Shown one piece after another: positions 34,898 to 43,794 of a DNA stretch of 64,000 bases. This stretch comes from CAYVBJ01 sp964449075 (GTDB lineage: Bacteria; Bacteroidota; Rhodothermia; Balneolales; Balneolaceae). The DNA is taken from contig CAYVBJ010000010.1 of assembly GCA_964449075.1 (NCBI GenBank), positions 24,571 to 88,570 of the forward strand. Reading direction: 5' to 3'. The translations under genes were made by a program, and so were the position numbers. The notes beneath the pieces are model-generated. The model worked only from the letters and a program-made list of their open reading frames with translations, was not told the DNA's origin and made no database searches. The stretch's first letter is position 1, and the number at the start of each line of letters is the position of its first letter.

Positions 34898-35323
34898 CCC
34901 GAGATTAAATAAAATGAGATTTTTGCAGAAATATTTCGCATTTAAAAAGCAGATGATTTCAATTGAACCTGACCGGGATTACAGAAAGTAATCAGCATAA
35001 AACATGCTGTCAGGATAGATGAAAATTATATTGTTCAGGCAACATCAATTAGCTGTTTATTTGTATTATAAAATTGTAATCGGTATTTATTGAATTATTA
35101 AATAAGTTAGAACTGTACAAAAGATGATAAATAGAGTAACATAATATTTGTTTAACATCTGCAGGATTTAATAATAGTATATTGGTGAGTAGACAATTGG
35201 TTTTTTTGGGGTGAATAAATAAACTGGGGGCAGACAAGATAAACTGTCTTCACATTAACAAAACTGGTAGTACAGTTTAAATGTTCTTTATAAATATTCA
35301 TTTATAAAGGGCAGGGAGATTAT
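34898..35323. other. AT-rich intergenic region before the dehydratase gene
   Basis: About 425 bases with no supported gene. It is AT-rich, has many short A/T tracts and ends in a hairpin-like inverted repeat 20 bases before the dehydratase start. A 62-codon minus-strand frame at 35049-35237 is low in complexity and not called. It probably holds the promoter of the dehydratase gene. Confidence 0.5.
35286..35309. repeat. Inverted repeat before the dehydratase start
   Basis: CTTTATAAA-TATTCA-TTTATAAAG, a perfect 9-bp inverted repeat with a 6-base loop, 20 bases ahead of the ATG. It could be an operator palindrome or a 5'-UTR hairpin. Without a T-run on the plus strand it is not a standard terminator. 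Confidence 0.5.
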
Positions 35324-35329
35324 TTGAGG

Positions 35330-37309
35330 ATGATGACTAAACTGAAAGATTTACGACCGAACTCTTTTTTGAGATCGTTGTTTTTTTACATTGGGGACGC
35401 TTTGTCATTGATACTTGCATCAATCGTAGCATTTGCAATTGTATCAAATTTTTCTGCGTCGGAAAGAGCTTTTCCATTTTTAAATACAGTGCTTCTTATT
35501 GGATTTTTGATACTGGGACTTACGCTCTATAAAGTTCACAAAGCAAACTGGAGATTTGTAAGTATCAGGGAAATGACCCGTATTGTACTGGGTATGACGG
35601 CGGGATATATTATGTTCATTGCCGTTGCCGGTTTCTTATTGGAAATGGGTAATTTTGAGTATGCTTTTTCAGCTCTTGTTTTAACAAACGGTTTACTTAT
35701 AGTCGGCGGATTCAGAATAAGTAAACGGATCGCAAGTGAACTTGTGAGCTATCCTGTTGTAAAAAAACGGGGCGACGACAAGAAGAAAAAAGTTGTCATC
35801 TTTGGTGCGGGGAGTGCCGGTGACCAGATTATGAGAGATATTCTTCGAAATGATGAGTGGAACCTGAAAATTTTGGGTGCTTTTGATGATGAGGCTATTG
35901 CCGGTACCACAATGCAGGGAATTAAAATCCTGGGAGACAGAAATTACCTTCTTCAGTTTATCCAGTCGAACCCTGTGGATCAGCTGATCATTGCAATTCC
36001 TTCGCTTCCCAAAAAAGAACTGAAAGAGTTCACCGATCTTGTAAAAGAGATCTCACCCGACTTGAAATTAAAAGTCATACCATCATTTCACCTTCTTACT
36101 GATAACCCGATAAGCATCAAAAATATTCGTGATATCAGCATTGATGATATCCTGGGTCGCGAGCCTGTTAAAATTGATATCGACACAATCAAAGAGAGTA
36201 TCACCGGGAAAACCGTACTCGTCACCGGTGCCGGCGGTTCTATAGGAAGTGAAATTGTACGACAGTGTGCTCATTTAAAACCGGCAAGACTTATTGCACT
36301 CGACGTTGATGAAACTGAATTATTTCATCTTGAAAATGAACTGGCTAAGAGAAAATTTGAGATCCATTCATGTGTGGCTAATGTGGCAGATAAGAAGAAA
36401 ATAGACCACATTTTGAATATGATTAAACCGGAAGTCATTTTCCATGCTGCTGCCTACAAACATGTTCCCATGATGGAGAGTTTTCCTGAAGAAGCTATCA
36501 AAGTAAATATCGGCGGTACCCGTATTCTTGCAAGCCTTGCATGCAAGCATAAAGTCGAAAAATTTGTGATGATTTCAACTGACAAGGCGGTAAATCCTAC
36601 AAATGTCATGGGGGCTACTAAACGGGTTGCCGAAGAAATATGTATGTCTCTCAATAATACGTGCTTAACCAAGTTTATTTCTGTCAGATTTGGAAATGTA
36701 CTTGGTTCAAGAGGGTCTGTTGTTCCGATATTTATTGATCAGATCAAGAACGGAGGACCAATCACAATTACAGATCCTGAAATGAAAAGATACTTTATGA
36801 CTATACCGGAAGCCGTTTTGCTGGTTATGCAGGCCGGTTCGATGGGAAGCGGTGGTGAAGTTTTTGTTCTTGATATGGGTGAACCCGTAAAAATTATGGA
36901 TATGGCCCGTGATCTTGTACGTCTGCATGGCCTTGAGCCGGATAAGGATATTCAATTTGAATTTACAGGCCTCCGGCCCGGCGAAAAGTTATTTGAAGAG
37001 TTGTTGAATGCTGAAGAGGGTGTTGAAAAAACCGAACACACAGAGATATTTAAGGCAATCTGCAGCAAAAAAATGACGAAGGATGATCTTCAACGACATC
37101 TTTCCGGACTCTTCAGATGCATTGATGGCGGAGAGGTTGAGTCCGTTCGATACATTCTAAAGAAAATGGTGCCTACTTATAGCTATAAAAAAGAGGCTGA
37201 AGATGCAGAAAAGTTCTTTTTGCCGGCACACGGTAATGGCCACAGAAAGGTCAATGGCAATGGCATGCATGCCGGAGACATGGCAGGAATAGAATCAACA
37301 GGGAGTTAA
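35330..37309 (+). CDS. Membrane nucleotide-sugar 4,6-dehydratase (CapD/PglF type)
   Basis: A 659-residue protein from the ATG at 35330. Four N-terminal transmembrane helices (about 15-130) are followed by a CoA-binding-like Rossmann domain (about 155-280). A second, catalytic SDR domain opens with T-G-A-G-G-S-I-G-S-E near residue 300. The active site has S-T-D-K-A and N-V-M-G-A-T-K-R, with Met427 in place of Tyr and Lys431, as in FlaA1/PglF/WbpM dehydratases. It converts UDP-GlcNAc to a 4-keto-6-deoxy sugar. A TTG at 35324 is a less likely start. Confidence 0.9.
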   Translation: MMTKLKDLRPNSFLRSLFFYIGDALSLILASIVAFAIVSNFSASERAFPFLNTVLLIGFLILGLTLYKVHKANWRFVSIREMTRIVLGMTAGYIMFIAVAGFLLEMGNFEYAFSALVLTNGLLIVGGFRISKRIASELVSYPVVKKRGDDKKKKVVIFGAGSAGDQIMRDILRNDEWNLKILGAFDDEAIAGTTMQGIKILGDRNYLLQFIQSNPVDQLIIAIPSLPKKELKEFTDLVKEISPDLKLKVIPSFHLLTDNPISIKNIRDISIDDILGREPVKIDIDTIKESITGKTVLVTGAGGSIGSEIVRQCAHLKPARLIALDVDETELFHLENELAKRKFEIHSCVANVADKKKIDHILNMIKPEVIFHAAAYKHVPMMESFPEEAIKVNIGGTRILASLACKHKVEKFVMISTDKAVNPTNVMGATKRVAEEICMSLNNTCLTKFISVRFGNVLGSRGSVVPIFIDQIKNGGPITITDPEMKRYFMTIPEAVLLVMQAGSMGSGGEVFVLDMGEPVKIMDMARDLVRLHGLEPDKDIQFEFTGLRPGEKLFEELLNAEEGVEKTEHTEIFKAICSKKMTKDDLQRHLSGLFRCIDGGEVESVRYILKKMVPTYSYKKEAEDAEKFFLPAHGNGHRKVNGNGMHAGDMAGIESTGS

Positions 37310-37422
37310 CAGTACAATACAAGTATCTTCTTTTTGCAAGGGTTCAGCCCGGCTTGCCTATTTGCTCAAGAATTAAACTACTCTCACTTCTACTGATTGC
37401 CTTATGCCCCCCTGTCAACAAA

Positions 37423-38124
37423 TTAACTGGCTGTAAGTTGCCGGTATCTTGCCGTCATTACAATTGCAGCGGTTTCTGTTCGCAGCCGGTGCTTCCCGAG
37501 TGAAATTTTATCAGCATTGAAGGAACTGAGGAGTCTTCTCTCACTTTCCGAATATCCACCTTCGGGGCCAATTACCAAAAGATGATGGCCGCTTACATTC
37601 ACGTTTGCTGTTTTTACTCTCTTTTTAGTTTCATCTGCCGCAATAATTCCGGTGAAATTTTCACTGTCCAACGCATCTTCAAGTGAATTTTTTATCACTG
37701 CTTTTGGAAGATGGAATCGTAAACTTTGCTTCATCGCACGCAGGATAATTCTATGAATTCGAGCTTCCCGGACCCCTGTCTTTTCACTGTGATCACCCCG
37801 GTAAATCAGAATTTTATTGATGCCCAGTTCAACACATTTTTCGATAGCAAACTCCAGTCTGTCTCTCTTTTTTACTATGCCAATTGCCAGAGTAAGCTGC
37901 GGATTATCGGGCGGATAATTTTTTATATTCATAATCTCAGCCGTGACAGTTTGCTGATTTATATTAGTGATAACGGCCTCGTAAAGAGATCCTTCTCCAT
38001 CAGTTACAGAAATTATATCTCCCGTTTTGTGGCGCAGTACACGTATCGCGTGCCGGGCTTCTTCCTCTCCTAAAACAAGTTTATTTTTAAAAATTCGGGA
38101 GTGATCGCTATAGAAAAGATACAT
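37423..38124 (-). CDS. rsmE: 16S rRNA (uracil-1498-N3)-methyltransferase RsmE
   Basis: A 233-residue SPOUT-type methyltransferase. An N-terminal PUA-like domain contains H-A-I-R-V-L-R-H-K-T-G-D. The C-terminal knotted domain has V-I-G-P-E-G-G-Y-S-E-S-E and L-G-K-H-R-L-R-T-E-T-A, which form the SAM pocket. It methylates a conserved uridine of the small ribosomal subunit. The start abuts the stop of the small Bfd-like gene upstream, so the two are probably co-expressed. Confidence 0.95.
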   Translation of the reverse strand: MYLFYSDHSRIFKNKLVLGEEEARHAIRVLRHKTGDIISVTDGEGSLYEAVITNINQQTVTAEIMNIKNYPPDNPQLTLAIGIVKKRDRLEFAIEKCVELGINKILIYRGDHSEKTGVREARIHRIILRAMKQSLRFHLPKAVIKNSLEDALDSENFTGIIAADETKKRVKTANVNVSGHHLLVIGPEGGYSESERRLLSSFNADKISLGKHRLRTETAAIVMTARYRQLTAS

Positions 38125-38337
38125 TTATCTCTCTGATTTATGATATATCGACCCTGGAGTAAAAAAGGTTTTACCCGTTTTTAAAACCTCTGATACATAA
38201 GGCCCGCAAATTTTACAGCTATTACTGCATATGTTATCTGATTGCAGTTCTTCAAGGCTATAAAATCCCCGGTTATCAGCAATTCTTTTTATTTCTTCAA
38301 ATGAAATATTGTGACATATGCATCGATCAACAGACAT
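38125..38337 (-). CDS. Bfd-like [2Fe-2S] small protein
   Basis: A 70-residue protein. Cys6-x-Cys8 near the start and Cys41-x-x-Cys44 (plus Cys37) match the four-cysteine pattern of bacterioferritin-associated ferredoxin-like domains. The C-I-C-H-N-I-S and C-K-I-C-G-P-Y segments surround them. It directly precedes rsmE without a gap. What it delivers electrons to is not visible. Confidence 0.7.
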   Translation of the reverse strand: MSVDRCICHNISFEEIKRIADNRGFYSLEELQSDNICSNSCKICGPYVSEVLKTGKTFFTPGSIYHKSER

Positions 38338-38418
38338 TTAAAGCAGGTTTGATTAAATTAGGTAACAGATTTTGTTTATTAATAACGTTTTTGAGTCTGA
38401 ACAGGTATCAGTATGACA

Positions 38419-39636
38419 CTACGAATCTTTAAAATGTTTACCCAGCTTCAGACCCTGGCCCTGGTAATTGCTTTTGATTCCGCCGCTTCCGTACACAAAT
38501 TGCGGAGCTTCTGTATTTGGTTCAAATTTCATACTGCAGAATGTCTGCCCGTGCTCAATTAGAAAAGGGACATCATGAGACCGTACCTCAAGTACAGCTC
38601 TTGCTCCTTTGTCTTCTACTGTGCCGCCAAATCCGCTGTCAAAAAAACCGGCATAATGAGTTCTGAGTTCACCGGATCCTGTATCGTAGGCGATCATCTC
38701 TGCCGCAAGATGTACAGGTATCCTGCACCTCTCCCTGGAAGCGAAGATATAGAATGCTTCCGGTTCGAGTATCAGGTGTTCGTCCGGCCTGGCCTGGATA
38801 GGTTCCCAGAAGTCGGATATAGAGTAGTGATTTATCTTGCCCAAATCGATAAAATCTCTGTGTTTTTTGGCCTTATAGCCTACAATGTCGTCTTTATTTC
38901 CCAGGAGGTTAACTCCGAGAAATAGCCCCCGGTTCACTTTCAGAGAATTCAGAGAAACAGGAGTACCCTTTTCGTTAAAAAGAAGAGGGTCGGTTTCATG
39001 TATACGCAAAAGATCCTGGTCACTTAATACAGTATAGCCGTGACGTATCCGAAGCTGGTTCAGCTTCTGTCCCGTTTTTACTTTTATCGGAAATGATTTC
39101 GGAACAACTTCAAGATAAAGCCTTCCCTGGTAACCGGGTTCAATTTCTTCAAATCGGTGAGAGTAGTCGGTAATCACACGTGTAAATATATCAAGCCTTC
39201 CGGTCGTGCTTTTTGGATTTGCTTTGGCAGACAAGTTCTCTTCCGAGAAGAGCGGTACAGGATCTGTGGGATTATTTCCATTGAATAATCTTTTTTGCGA
39301 ATGATAGTGTGAATGCGGAAGTGCAAGTGATTCAAGAAGCGGGATGATATAGACACAATTGGGCTCCAGCACGGCTCCGTTTTCAATAGAAAATGTGTAC
39401 TGATGCAGTTTGTCAATTTTTTGCTGAACAGTTTCATCTTCAGGTAAAAAACTGCACCTTACGCGATGTGCTGTAGTACCGAGGCGCAAGTCCAGTGAAT
39501 TTGGCTGAAACTGATCTTCTCCGATCGGGAAATCACTATCCGCCGAAATAATACCAGTTTCGCAGAGCAGCCTTAATTTTTGGACCGGAAGAATTCCTTT
39601 TGTCCGCAGCCGCAGTTCTTTGGTGCTTTTCTCCAT
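38419..39636 (-). CDS. Bidomain 2'-deoxycytidine 5'-triphosphate deaminase
   Basis: A 405-residue protein with two dUTPase/dCTP-deaminase-like folds in tandem, as in the long DCD family of some bacteria. The N-terminal half has Q-P-N-S-L-D-L-R-L-G. The C-terminal half has F-D-S-G-F-G-G-T, the hallmark of nucleotide-binding in this superfamily, and R-S-H-D-V-P-F. It converts dCTP to dUTP, the precursor of dUMP and dTMP. The same window has dut, which takes the next step. Confidence 0.85.
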   Translation of the reverse strand: MEKSTKELRLRTKGILPVQKLRLLCETGIISADSDFPIGEDQFQPNSLDLRLGTTAHRVRCSFLPEDETVQQKIDKLHQYTFSIENGAVLEPNCVYIIPLLESLALPHSHYHSQKRLFNGNNPTDPVPLFSEENLSAKANPKSTTGRLDIFTRVITDYSHRFEEIEPGYQGRLYLEVVPKSFPIKVKTGQKLNQLRIRHGYTVLSDQDLLRIHETDPLLFNEKGTPVSLNSLKVNRGLFLGVNLLGNKDDIVGYKAKKHRDFIDLGKINHYSISDFWEPIQARPDEHLILEPEAFYIFASRERCRIPVHLAAEMIAYDTGSGELRTHYAGFFDSGFGGTVEDKGARAVLEVRSHDVPFLIEHGQTFCSMKFEPNTEAPQFVYGSGGIKSNYQGQGLKLGKHFKDS

Positions 39637-39684
39637 ATTGATAATAAGTAATGAAAATTAAACAGGAGAAAAGGTAAGAATTTA

Positions 39685-41577
39685 TTATCTGAAATTTCCA
39701 ATTTTACCAACAGCTTTTCCCTGGGCAAGGGATTCAAGTCTTGCTACCTGATCCCACAGTTGCATAGCTTCTTTTAAAGTGTCATTAAATTCATCATTGA
39801 CAATCGGATAGAAATACTCGGCGCCCCAAACCTGCCTTGCCAGTTCAGCTTTCATCCGACCGTAATTGAGCCATGAATTTTCCTTATAAAATTTATTGGA
39901 GACGATCAGTGTGTCTCCTTCAACTTCCGGCTCTTCAATTTGATCGGAGATCTGCAACCCTTCATCCTTCATTGATTCCATGAATTTTTCTTTGTCCTGT
40001 TCACTCCAGGAAAAATCAGATCTGAAACCCTGGAAATCATCTTCCCATCTGTTCCTGAATTCCTCTCCATTCTCATCCAGGTAATCTCTTACGAAGTTGA
40101 AGTCAATTCTGTTAGCAAGCATAAAATTAAACAGATAACCGGAAACGGTTGTGTCTTCCTGAACAATGTAATCGGGCACGATTCCGCCACCGCCATAAAC
40201 GGTTCGGCCTGCCTCGGTAGAAAATTTTAAGGAGTCAGGAACGTGGTCTATAAACTCATGAATATCTGCCGATACATCGTTTTCTCTTCGTACAATTTCG
40301 TACGAATAATCCTCACTTCCTCTGTCGAACGGTTTTTGAATTAGCCGGCCGGAAGGAGTCAGGTATCGAGATATGGTTACCCTTATATTGCTGTTATCGA
40401 CCAGTTCATACTGCTGCTGAACCAGGCCCTTGCCAAAAGTACGCCTGCCAACCACAAGCCCTCTGTCATGATCCTGAATAGCTCCGCTTACGATCTCACT
40501 TGCAGATGCGGACCCCTCGTTCACCAAAACAATTACAGGCATGTCGCGCAAAATACCGTTTTTCCTGGATACAACTTCACTATTAAATCGTGAATGCCGG
40601 CTCTTTGTTGAAACGATTTTTGTTCCGCGCGGGAAAAACTCTTCCGTTATGGCAATAGCCTGGCTCAAATAGCCTCCGGGATTATTGCGAACATCAAAAA
40701 TGAGCCGTTCCATCCCATTTTCATTTAATTCATCTACTGCATCTACAAACTCTTCATGGGTGGTAGCTGCAAACCTGTTAAGTTTGATATAGCCGGTTTT
40801 GTCATCCAGCATATAACTGGTATCAATAGTTGTTAAGGGAATATCATCCCTGACAATGGTAAAATTAAGCGGGTTCGAATTATTGGGCCTTTTGATAGTT
40901 ACATCAACTTCAGTTCCTTTTGGCCCGCGCAGCTTTCTGACTACATCTTCATTTTGAAACCCGATGGCACTGCTGTCATCTATCGATATAATTCTGTCGC
41001 CCGACATAATACCCAGCTGATCGCTAGGTCCGCCTGAAATTGCAGTAATCACAGTAATCGTATCCTGTATTATATTGAACTGAACCCCGATTCCCTGAAA
41101 TTTGCCGGAAAAGTCTTCCTGGATGCGTTCACTGTCTTCAGGCTCAATATAGACAGAGTGCGGATCCAGGATTGATAGCATTTCACGAATGGCAGCTTCA
41201 GTCAGTTTACTCATGTTTTCATCCGGATAATTATTTGCTACATAGAGGTAAGCATCTTCAAACCGGTTATAGGAGTCTCTTAAATCTTCAATCTGAATAT
41301 CAGTGAAGGTAGTATCGATCGGGGTGTTCTGAATTGTTATGGTTGTATCTTTAAGATTTTCAACCATCCCGATGATGCTGCTTTTATAAAGTTCTGAAAC
41401 ATCAATCTCCCCAAAATAATTGTCAACTACCCGCCGCTGAACCTGAAGGTATTTGTGAAGGTTCTCCTGGTGAACTTCATTTTTAACGTACACATTATCA
41501 ATGCCGGCATAAGATATACCCGACAAGAGCAACAATATTACAAGCTGGGGTGCAAAGAACTTTCTCACAGTCATCAA
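39685..41577 (-). CDS. S41-family C-terminal processing peptidase
   Basis: A 630-residue exported protease. It has a signal sequence (about 1-25), a helical N-terminal domain, a PDZ domain around 150-240 (F-S-G-K-F-Q-G-I-G-V-Q-F and G-P-S-D-Q-L-G-I) and the S41 catalytic core. The serine lies in E-G-S-A-S-A-S-E-I-V-S-G and the lysine in G-R-R-T-F-G-K-G-L-V-Q-Q. Such proteases trim or degrade periplasmic proteins. A long C-terminal extension (about 490-630) is helical and charged. Either of the two tandem ATG codons may be used. Confidence 0.93.
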   Translation of the reverse strand: MMTVRKFFAPQLVILLLLSGISYAGIDNVYVKNEVHQENLHKYLQVQRRVVDNYFGEIDVSELYKSSIIGMVENLKDTTITIQNTPIDTTFTDIQIEDLRDSYNRFEDAYLYVANNYPDENMSKLTEAAIREMLSILDPHSVYIEPEDSERIQEDFSGKFQGIGVQFNIIQDTITVITAISGGPSDQLGIMSGDRIISIDDSSAIGFQNEDVVRKLRGPKGTEVDVTIKRPNNSNPLNFTIVRDDIPLTTIDTSYMLDDKTGYIKLNRFAATTHEEFVDAVDELNENGMERLIFDVRNNPGGYLSQAIAITEEFFPRGTKIVSTKSRHSRFNSEVVSRKNGILRDMPVIVLVNEGSASASEIVSGAIQDHDRGLVVGRRTFGKGLVQQQYELVDNSNIRVTISRYLTPSGRLIQKPFDRGSEDYSYEIVRRENDVSADIHEFIDHVPDSLKFSTEAGRTVYGGGGIVPDYIVQEDTTVSGYLFNFMLANRIDFNFVRDYLDENGEEFRNRWEDDFQGFRSDFSWSEQDKEKFMESMKDEGLQISDQIEEPEVEGDTLIVSNKFYKENSWLNYGRMKAELARQVWGAEYFYPIVNDEFNDTLKEAMQLWDQVARLESLAQGKAVGKIGNFR

Positions 41578-41773
41578 ATTTTATTTTTTAATGTTCATAT
41601 CAGATAACGAAACAAGCATAGGTATAATTATACAGAACCAAATTTCGAACTGTTAACGATTATCTTATCATTTTATAAAATGGAATTAATAGTAAATCTG
41701 CAAGTGAATTACAGGATCTTAACATCAATAATAATAACGTGCATTAATAAGATACTCATATTCATATTGAGTG

Positions 41774-43195
41774 TTAAAGAATGTAATGACTTAAATCTTT
41801 GTCCTTAACAAGATTATTTAACTGTTTGTTCACATATTCCTTATCAATATTTATCTCACCGGAACTGATATCATCGGGTACTGCAAAAAGAAGTTCTTCA
41901 AGAAGCGATGAGAGGATTGTGTGAAGTCGTCTCGCCCCGATATTTTCAATTTGCTGATTTACCTGTGCGGCAATTTTTGCAATTTCCCTTATGGCTGATT
42001 CATCAAATGTGATAGTTACACCCTCGGAAGCAAGCATTGCCTGGTACTGTTTTGTAAGAGCATTTTTTGGCTTGGTTAAGATATCAAAGAAGTCTTTTTC
42101 GGTAAGTGAATTGAGTTCAACCCGGATAGGAAACCGGCCCTGGAGTTCCGGAATCAGGTCGGAGGGTTTTGATACATGAAATGCCCCGGATCCTACGAAG
42201 AGTATATGATCCGTTCTTACGAGACCATGTCTTGTTGAAACGGTGCTTCCTTCTACAATAGGAAGCATATCACGCTGAACACCCTGCCGGCTCACATCAG
42301 GACCGCCTTTGCCGCCGCCGGAACCTGATGATGATTCTGCAATTTTATCTATTTCATCTATAAACACAATGCCTTCGCTCTGAACCCGGTCGAGTGCTTC
42401 CTGTACGGCTGCATCATGATCAATCAGTTTTTCAGATTCTTCTTCCAGTAAAATTTCCCGTGCTTCTTTAATCGGAACAGAGCGTTTTACTTTTTTCCCG
42501 CCGCTTGCAAGATTGCCCAGCATATCCTGCAGGTTTACACCCATCTCTTCCATTCCCTGCGGACCAAAAACCTGCATCATTGGAGTCTTCTTAGACTGTA
42601 CTTCGATTTCAATTTTACGATCTTCCAGTTCTCCGTTTTTTAGTTTTTCACGAAATTTTTCCCGGGTGCGTTCATTTAATTCGGCATTGCTTGCCTTGTC
42701 TGGGTCAAAATCACTTCCGCTGTTAAAACCTGTAGAGGTGGAAGGCGATTTTTTAACAGGGGGAATCAGAATGTCCAGTATTCGGTCTTCTACAATATTT
42801 GCCGCTTTCTCTTTCACTCTTTCCTGCATCTCCTGTTTCACCATATTTACAGCGATGTCGGTGAGGTCGCGAATCATTGATTCCACATCCCGTCCTACAT
42901 AGCCCACTTCTGTAAATTTTGAAGCTTCCACCTTCATAAACGGAGCTCCTGTGAGCCGTGCAAGCCGGCGGGCAATTTCTGTTTTTCCCACACCGGTGGG
43001 ACCGATCATGAGAATGTTATTTGGTATAATTTCTTCTCTTATATCTTCATCTGCCTGAAGTCGCCGCCACCTGTTTCGAAGGGCGATGGCAACCGATCGC
43101 TTTGCCTCGGATTGCCCGATAATATACGTATCGAGCTCGGCAACAATTTGACGTGGTGTCAGATTATGTCCTGATATTTTTTTCAATTCTTTCAT
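41774..43195 (-). CDS. hslU: ATP-dependent protease ATPase subunit HslU
   Basis: A 473-residue AAA+ unfoldase. Walker A is GPTGVGKT at residues 65-72; Walker B is I-V-F-I-D-E-I-D-K. The intermediate domain spans about 110-250. The C-terminal L-S-H-Y-I-L tail docks into HslV pockets. It forms the HslUV protease with the product of the gene just upstream (9 bases apart). Confidence 0.98.
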   Translation of the reverse strand: MKELKKISGHNLTPRQIVAELDTYIIGQSEAKRSVAIALRNRWRRLQADEDIREEIIPNNILMIGPTGVGKTEIARRLARLTGAPFMKVEASKFTEVGYVGRDVESMIRDLTDIAVNMVKQEMQERVKEKAANIVEDRILDILIPPVKKSPSTSTGFNSGSDFDPDKASNAELNERTREKFREKLKNGELEDRKIEIEVQSKKTPMMQVFGPQGMEEMGVNLQDMLGNLASGGKKVKRSVPIKEAREILLEEESEKLIDHDAAVQEALDRVQSEGIVFIDEIDKIAESSSGSGGGKGGPDVSRQGVQRDMLPIVEGSTVSTRHGLVRTDHILFVGSGAFHVSKPSDLIPELQGRFPIRVELNSLTEKDFFDILTKPKNALTKQYQAMLASEGVTITFDESAIREIAKIAAQVNQQIENIGARRLHTILSSLLEELLFAVPDDISSGEINIDKEYVNKQLNNLVKDKDLSHYIL

Positions 43196-43204
43196 AAAAA
43201 ATAG

Positions 43205-43753
43205 TTATTCAATTTCTAGTATTGAGAGATTGTGATTTGTGTAGATACAGATATCAGCCGCTATATGAAGTGACTTTTCTACGATTTCCCTGGCAGATAA
43301 ACCCGGGGCTTCACTCTTTAGTGCCCTGGCTGCTGCAAGAGCATAGGAGCCCCCGCTGCCTATGGCAAGTATTTGATCATCCGGTTCAATAACATCCCCC
43401 TGTCCGGAAATTACAAGTGCGGTCTCTCTGTCAACCACAACAAGCAGTGCTTCCAGTTTCTGGAGGAATTTATCTTTGCGCCAATCTTTGGCGAGTTCAA
43501 CGGCTGCCCTTTGCAGGTTACCGTTGTAGCTGTTTAGTTTCTCTTCAAATCGTTCAAATAGTGTAAATGCGTCTGCTGTAGAACCGGCAAAACCGGCAAG
43601 AATGTTACCATCCTGAAGTTTTCTGACTTTCCGCACGGTTGCTTTCATTACGGTTTTATCCATCGTTGCCTGACCATCGGCGCCGAGGGCAATTTTGCCG
43701 TCATGAATGATACCGAGTACGGTAGTTGCATGGAGATTCATTGTATTGCTCAT
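43205..43753 (-). CDS. hslV: ATP-dependent protease subunit HslV
   Basis: A 182-residue proteasome-like peptidase. The nucleophile is the Thr of H-A-T-T-V-L-G (Thr10 of the precursor), exposed after removal of the leader. The G-A-D-G-Q-A-T and G-S-G-G-S-Y-A-L-A-A-A segments are typical. It assembles into a dodecamer capped by HslU. It lies 41 bases after the RNase G stop. Confidence 0.97.
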   Translation of the reverse strand: MSNTMNLHATTVLGIIHDGKIALGADGQATMDKTVMKATVRKVRKLQDGNILAGFAGSTADAFTLFERFEEKLNSYNGNLQRAAVELAKDWRKDKFLQKLEALLVVVDRETALVISGQGDVIEPDDQILAIGSGGSYALAAARALKSEAPGLSAREIVEKSLHIAADICIYTNHNLSILEIE

Positions 43754-43794
43754 GGTGTTAAGTAAAAAAATTAATGAAAGTTGACTGCGGAGGC

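Noticed and set aside
35049..35237. 62-codon minus-strand frame before the dehydratase
   Set aside because: AT-driven, Asn/Ile/Leu-rich and without family features.
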